Virus record (IMG/VR): IMGVR_UViG_3300025138_000179
Coordinates: 1 to 33,150 of that record
Direction: 5' to 3' (one strand)
DNA from: a virus
DNA length: 33,150 bases
A program made the translations under genes and the position numbers. Position 1 is the stretch's first letter; the number at the start of each line of letters is the position of its first letter. Positions 28,897 through 33,150 of this stretch are shown in pieces. The notes under the pieces are model-generated. The model made no database searches and was not told the origin of the DNA. It saw only the letters and a program-made list of their open reading frames with translations.

Positions 28897-29220
28897 TTAT
28901 CCAAATACCATTGCCATAGCGATGGCTTTTCCAGTTGTTGCAGCATTGTTTAACTGCGTTTGTATTGATGATGTAACACCACCAACATGATTGAGTTCAG
29001 CCGCCGTTGCAGTGACCGAAACCCCACCAACCTTAAATGCTGTGAAGTTTGGGGCAGTTAGCGCAACTGTACCCGCGTCCACGTCTTTCAGATCAGCCAT
29101 AAGCTCCCTGATTGCATTGTTAATACCGGATGGAGCGCAACCTTCGTCTATGTCCACCGATTGAATGTCAGTATTGTTTGCCGCTGTAGCATCAAACTGA
29201 GCAATATTGTTCTTAGCCAT
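28897..29220 (-). CDS. Tail fibre N-terminal-type protein
   Basis: This is a 107-residue protein. QFDATAANNTDIQSVDIDEG followed by CAPSGINNAIRELMADLKDV is a very common N-terminal segment of marine phage tail fibres. The later SVTATAAELNHVGGVTSSIQ then TQLNN is a typical collagen-like-fibre connector. Here the protein stops soon after, so it is either a short separate tail-attachment unit or a fibre whose distal part is now supplied by the propeller proteins downstream. The ATG at 29220 overlaps the stop of the ejection-protein gene. Confidence 0.74.
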   Translation of the reverse strand: MAKNNIAQFDATAANNTDIQSVDIDEGCAPSGINNAIRELMADLKDVDAGTVALTAPNFTAFKVGGVSVTATAAELNHVGGVTSSIQTQLNNAATTGKAIAMAMVFG

Positions 29221-30818
29221 TATCTAAACCTTTCCTCAAGTAATCTTAGTTGTTCAATCGTCGGTAATCTTCGTGGAATTTCTTCATTCACTGTCGGTGT
29301 GCTCATTGCGCCAAGAGCCGGAGAGCCTAATCGTGATATATTTCCAGGTGCAGCAAGAGATTGAGTGGTCAAAGATCTGCCGAGCGGATTTTTATATACT
29401 GCCCCTGTTCCAAGCGTACTCAACAAACCAAGCGCACCAACCGCACCAGGATTTTGTCTAAATTGGTTTAGCCCAATCATTAGCGCGGCTCTTTCAGCCG
29501 AACCACTATCAGGGATAGTTCTACCAATTACTTCCTGTCCAACTGACCCCAACTCTTGAAGTGGTGCATTACCTGTTGCCGTTGCGATTTTATCTCTACT
29601 TCTATCTGTGGCTCTTGAGCCTCTTAATAGTTGTGCAGGGGTAAACCTTCCCTCTCTAGTAATTGCGGCAACAGTAGCCTTCCGAACAGGTAATAATGTT
29701 CTGAAAGCACGTTGTACCTTCTTATACTCCCGACTAGCTTGAGGGTTTGTTCCCTTCATGCTTTCGCGTAAAAGATTTTGAACATCTTGCAAAGCTTCGC
29801 CAAGATTGCGGTCTTGTGGGTTTGCACTTCTCTTGAAATTAGACGCCTCTAGCCCAAGACTGCTATCTATATCTTTCAATACTTCACCGCGTAAAATTTT
29901 GTCTTTAGAAGTAACTTTTGACGCTAAGATTTTTTGTAACTTTGCTTGAAAGGTCTTTAATCCGTCCTGACCTAAATCAAGATTGTTTTCTACAATTTTT
30001 ACTAAACCGTTTTCAAAGTCTTCCCCAACATTTGCCTTTAGCTTTGGTATAACCTTTGTATAAGCTTCATCTAATTGATCTTTAGCAAACTGATACGCCG
30101 CCTGACCTTCTAAGTTTTTTGGAACTTTTTTTGCGCCTTTGCCAAGTATTCTGATAGAAGTATTTATCGCCGCACGATTAAAGTCGCCCATTGCTGTCTG
30201 TTGGGCAGATTCAATAACGTCACCAATAATAGGAATTGAAGTCGCTCTTTCCTCCAACTCTCCCACAATGCCACCAACTCTTTGACCTGGTGTTAAGCGT
30301 ACACCCTCTTTCATCAAGCGTTTTGCCGCTTCGGTAACTTTTGGAAAAACTATGTCGCCAACCTTTGCGCCCCCTGCGCTCAAAACACCAGACGTTACCG
30401 CTGATTTACCTCTTTCTGTTAGATCACCTTCACCTTTACCAAAACCATAAGCTGCACCCTCAATACCGCCAACCTTCATAGCTCCTTTCACACCTAATCT
30501 GGCTAACCCTGCGCCGCCTAATGCCGCTGTAGGTAATGAACCGCCTATCTCCGCTGCGATTGCAGTCTTTGGGTTTTCTTCAGCAAACTTGGATATTTCT
30601 GATCTTATTTTAGTTAAGTTTTTCTGGTATTCGCCATCTCCGATAGACGCTCTGACACGAGCCTCAAGCTCATCACCGAAACCAAAACTTAAACCCTGTC
30701 CCGCTGTTCTAACTAAATTAGTTATGTAAGAGTCGGATTGCTCCTGTGGCTGTAATGCTTTTAGCCTTGCTTCCGCTTGAAGTAATTTAAGTTTCCTGAG
30801 ATTATCAGCGTCTGACAT
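29220..30818 (-). CDS. Probable internal virion/DNA ejection protein
   Basis: This is a 532-residue protein. Residues 40-60 contain GQGLSFGFGDELEARVRASI, a motif often seen in podovirus ejection proteins. A Gly/Ala-rich helical stretch follows (AIAAEIGGSLPTAALGGAGL), then long charged helices and a second Gly-rich stretch near 450-480 (GAVGALGLLSTLGTG). Alternating amphipathic and Gly/Ala-rich helices fit a protein stored in the head and passed into the host envelope to make a DNA channel. It sits between another large internal protein and the tail-fibre genes. Function by type and position, not by a clear catalytic motif. Confidence 0.65.
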   Translation of the reverse strand: MSDADNLRKLKLLQAEARLKALQPQEQSDSYITNLVRTAGQGLSFGFGDELEARVRASIGDGEYQKNLTKIRSEISKFAEENPKTAIAAEIGGSLPTAALGGAGLARLGVKGAMKVGGIEGAAYGFGKGEGDLTERGKSAVTSGVLSAGGAKVGDIVFPKVTEAAKRLMKEGVRLTPGQRVGGIVGELEERATSIPIIGDVIESAQQTAMGDFNRAAINTSIRILGKGAKKVPKNLEGQAAYQFAKDQLDEAYTKVIPKLKANVGEDFENGLVKIVENNLDLGQDGLKTFQAKLQKILASKVTSKDKILRGEVLKDIDSSLGLEASNFKRSANPQDRNLGEALQDVQNLLRESMKGTNPQASREYKKVQRAFRTLLPVRKATVAAITREGRFTPAQLLRGSRATDRSRDKIATATGNAPLQELGSVGQEVIGRTIPDSGSAERAALMIGLNQFRQNPGAVGALGLLSTLGTGAVYKNPLGRSLTTQSLAAPGNISRLGSPALGAMSTPTVNEEIPRRLPTIEQLRLLEERFR

Positions 30819-30819
30819 T

Positions 30820-32319
30820 TTACTTCCTTCTCTCTAATTCTTCCAGAAGTGCTTTTTGTTGTTCGTCAGTCATTTGCTCAACAGGTATTTCAACTAATAT
30901 GTTTGAGATAGCCTCATCAGAGAGGGAACCTAACTGACTTAAATCTTCGGGTATAAGGTTAGAAGATAAAGCTATGGTTTCCTCAAAACCAAGCTCTTGC
31001 CTTGCTCTTTGATCTAAAAGGTTTGGGTCAATTTCAATAGGCTCCAAACGGTTATAGCCTAACTCACCATATCTTGTATCTATGGCGATATTGTATTCCT
31101 GAATTTTATCTTTGTAACTTGTAAACTTATCAGTAAACAATCTTGAAATTTGCCCTCTTACAACTTCAGGATTTTGAAGTAAATTTACGTCACCACCTAG
31201 ATTTGTAATGATACGCAAGGCATCCTGTTCGGTCATAACACCGCCGCCAACGGTTTCAATTCTTGACCTACCAATCAAACCCTGCAATTCACCCGCTGCA
31301 AGTTTCAAAGCAAGCTCTTCCTCACTTAACTTTAGCGTCTTGCCTTTTTTAGAAAGAAGCGTTTTTATTGCTCCTGTCATTTGATCCGCTAAACGTGCAA
31401 AACCAACTTCCGAATTTTGAATATTATTTAGATAACTCGTGTATCTTTTTAAACTTGTCTGATCATCCCTGACTTCGCCTCTTAATTTTTTAAAATTAGA
31501 AGTGTTTGGAACACCAATATTAAAATAACTGTCGGTTACTGGAATTGCCGTTGTTGGATCTAAAATTACCTTTTCGTCACCTTTCATGTAGAAAAGTTCA
31601 TTATTTTCCGTATCAAAAGAAACACTACCAATAATATCATCGCCAATTTTATAAGCACCTTTTTCTTGATACCTATCCATATTATTTTGCGGCTTTGGCA
31701 AGTTTCCTGTTAAAATATACCTTGTACGCTCATCACCAACTAATTTGTAAGTATCAGCAAGTGCAGTTCTTTCGGCGGTCACATTTCTGGTACTTATGTT
31801 TGTAGCCTTTTTAACACCCAAATCGTACTCTTCTTGTGTAATTTTCATGTTAGCAAGGTCTTCAGCTAATTTCCCAAGCGGAGATACAGCGGTACTTCCG
31901 GCGGGTTTAATATAATTAAGGACACTCAGCCTATCGTTATACTCTTGCTCTGAAATTCTATTGTTATTTAGATCACTTTTTAGCTTTGCTATATTTGATA
32001 ACGGTTGGTTTTGCTGCCTTGAAAAAGCTAATTTATCATTTCGTATTTGTGCCGCAACGGAAGCAGGGTTATTGCTTGCTGAAATTATGCCCTTTTCTTG
32101 ATCTGTAAAGCCGCCATCAGAAAGCAGATTTGTCAAAGCCGCTTTGCGCCGCCGATCCTCTTCCATGTCCTGAAAGCTACCATATGTGCCTATTCCGGCT
32201 TGTATGGCTTGCAAAGGGTTTTGCCCATCTAATAGCCCAACACCAGTTGTAAGAAGCCCAAGATTTGCGGGCATACCAAACTGACCAAACCTATTATTAA
32301 AGTTGTCAAATATACCCAT
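30820..32319 (-). CDS. Probable internal virion protein
   Basis: This is a 499-residue protein starting MGIFDNFNNRFGQFGMPANL, then GLLTTGVGLLDGQNPLQAIQ and AGIGTYGSFQDMEEDRRRKA. This 'small helix, Gly-rich segment, NP..AiqaGi......' opening is frequent in marine podovirus internal virion proteins. The middle is helical and charged (SEEELALKLAAGELQGLIGR), and the C-terminus ends in ILVEIPVEQMTDEQQKALLE. No lytic transglycosylase motif was seen. It overlaps the preceding gene's stop at 32319 and is followed by the ejection protein after one base. Confidence 0.62.
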   Translation of the reverse strand: MGIFDNFNNRFGQFGMPANLGLLTTGVGLLDGQNPLQAIQAGIGTYGSFQDMEEDRRRKAALTNLLSDGGFTDQEKGIISASNNPASVAAQIRNDKLAFSRQQNQPLSNIAKLKSDLNNNRISEQEYNDRLSVLNYIKPAGSTAVSPLGKLAEDLANMKITQEEYDLGVKKATNISTRNVTAERTALADTYKLVGDERTRYILTGNLPKPQNNMDRYQEKGAYKIGDDIIGSVSFDTENNELFYMKGDEKVILDPTTAIPVTDSYFNIGVPNTSNFKKLRGEVRDDQTSLKRYTSYLNNIQNSEVGFARLADQMTGAIKTLLSKKGKTLKLSEEELALKLAAGELQGLIGRSRIETVGGGVMTEQDALRIITNLGGDVNLLQNPEVVRGQISRLFTDKFTSYKDKIQEYNIAIDTRYGELGYNRLEPIEIDPNLLDQRARQELGFEETIALSSNLIPEDLSQLGSLSDEAISNILVEIPVEQMTDEQQKALLEELERRK

Positions 32320-33150
32320 TATATCACCCCCATCACTTCATTGCTCAATGCTGCATAATCAAGCATCAAAAAGCCTGTTGGGTGTCTATAAACATGCTCT
32401 GGATAAAGCTTCTTAGCCTCTTGAGCCATAAACCCTTCAGTTGGGTAAATTTCAAAATGATGTCTTTTAGCTGTCTTGTTCCACTTCCAACGGTAAACAT
32501 TCAATCCGTTAGGGTGCTTACCAAGCAACTCTACATCTTCTTTAAGTCTAGTATCTGAAGCAAGTAATCCTAACGCACCGCCACCTATCGCGCCCATAGC
32601 GGGAGTAAGACCAAGCCCCATTGGTCCTAAAGTATTTATCAAACTAGCACCCGCTAAAGCACCGCCTAAACCAGACTGTAATCCGCTAGGACCGCCACCT
32701 GTCTGTGTGCTAGTCGTGCCAAACATGCCTTGACCCATACCGCTTGCACCCAAGAGAGCATTGACACGGTTTTGATCAAGCACGTTCTGATTGGATACTC
32801 TAGCCCTTTCAGCATCAAGAGCCGCCTGTGCAGGGGCTTGCTGCATTGCACCAAGATCTTGCAGTGTGCCAATTCTGCTTTGTTCAGCCGCCAATATTGC
32901 GGGAAGTGCTTGAGCCGCCTGAAGCTGCATTGCAGCGGAAGATTTTGTCTGATCTAGCTGATTAGAAGCAAGTGACTGAGAAGCACCCAATTGACGTGAT
33001 AAATCCGCTTGCTGTGCTCTCAATAAGTTATTTGCAATGTCTGTGTTTTGTCCAAAGTTTTGACCAAATGCTCTTGATAATGCCTGAGTAGCATCGACTT
33101 GATTTGCCAAGTTTGTTTGCCCTGCACCAACAATGTTTTGTCCAAGGCTT
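32319..33150 (-). CDS. Virion protein with C-terminal S74 intramolecular chaperone domain (5' end cut by window edge)
   Basis: The frame stays open to the right edge. A TTG at 33110 is in frame, but sense codons (LGQNIVGAGQTN) continue upstream with the same Gln/Asn-rich style, so the true start is outside. The N-terminal part is Ala/Gln/Asn-rich and helical with GQN repeats; a Gly-rich stretch follows (about 32590-32740). The C-terminal 85 residues begin SDTRLKEDV and include GLNVYRWKW, EGFMAQEAKKLYPEHV and YAALSNEVM, matching the endosialidase-type S74 chaperone with its Ser and Lys dyad (S-D-x-R-L-K). This domain guides trimer folding and then cuts itself off. It precedes two probable ejection proteins. 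Confidence 0.75.
   Translation of the reverse strand, partial: SLGQNIVGAGQTNLANQVDATQALSRAFGQNFGQNTDIANNLLRAQQADLSRQLGASQSLASNQLDQTKSSAAMQLQAAQALPAILAAEQSRIGTLQDLGAMQQAPAQAALDAERARVSNQNVLDQNRVNALLGASGMGQGMFGTTSTQTGGGPSGLQSGLGGALAGASLINTLGPMGLGLTPAMGAIGGGALGLLASDTRLKEDVELLGKHPNGLNVYRWKWNKTAKRHHFEIYPTEGFMAQEAKKLYPEHVYRHPTGFLMLDYAALSNEVMGVI

Noticed and set aside
1-33150. Integrated prophage with host flanks, or insertion sequences
   Set aside because: No host housekeeping genes, transposases or second attachment site were seen, and the attachment fragment is surrounded by phage genes.

Overview
The window reads as most of the genome of a temperate, podovirus-like tailed phage. The host is probably a marine alphaproteobacterium. 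This is inferred from the overall AT-rich composition, tail and fibre protein types familiar from marine phages, and the 3' half of a tRNA-Gly(GCC) gene of alphaproteobacterial type that serves as the attachment site. No host genes, rRNA, IS elements or CRISPR arrays were seen. The attachment site has phage genes on both sides, and the minus-strand late operon runs off both edges of the window. This fits a free, circular or circularly permuted phage genome better than an integrated prophage; the missing part would lie between position 33150 and position 1.

Layout. (1) 1-10146, minus strand: packaging and head-to-tail genes. In transcription order these are a small-terminase candidate with two AT-hooks, the large terminase, a cluster of tiny basic proteins, a P22-like portal, a scaffold, an SU10-like major capsid protein, head-completion proteins, a tail protein with a cupredoxin-like domain, and a tail protein cut by the left edge. 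(2) 10287-13196, plus strand: an early accessory operon of eight tightly packed genes, including an ArdC-type antirestriction protein, a short C5-cytosine methyltransferase-like protein and a 36-residue membrane peptide. (3) 13201-18544, minus strand: a replication and recombination operon with a Cro-like regulator, a Holliday-junction-resolvase-like nuclease, a RecE-like exonuclease, an SSB-like protein, a primase-helicase and three small phage proteins. No DNA polymerase is visible. (4) 18786-20975: the lysogeny module, with a small leader gene, a CI-like repressor with a degenerate peptidase domain, and a tyrosine integrase. (5) 20976-21313: the attP region with no coding sequence. (6) 21314-33150, minus strand: lysis genes (GH19 endolysin, holins and many very small membrane proteins), three paralogous seven-repeat beta-propeller fibres, other tail proteins, two probable ejection proteins, and a protein with a C-terminal S74 chaperone domain.

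Regulation. A 14-bp palindrome, ATTCA-N4-TGAAT, occurs perfectly three times, each within a plausible sigma70-type promoter: upstream of the accessory operon, upstream of the repressor operon, and upstream of the integrase. An imperfect copy overlaps the Cro-side promoter. This suggests one repressor controls lysogeny, integration and the antirestriction operon together. The repressor has His and Arg where the S24 Ser-Lys dyad is expected, so SOS-type self-cleavage is doubtful.

Strongest unexplained signals. Fourteen TGTCCY motifs, in both orientations, lie in 275 bp inside the gene just downstream of the primase-helicase, a candidate replication origin. There are nested inverted repeats between the two terminase genes. 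The tail protein carries conserved copper-ligand-like residues. Eight very short genes (15-59 residues) are supported by stop/start overlaps, abutting junctions or ribosome-binding sites.
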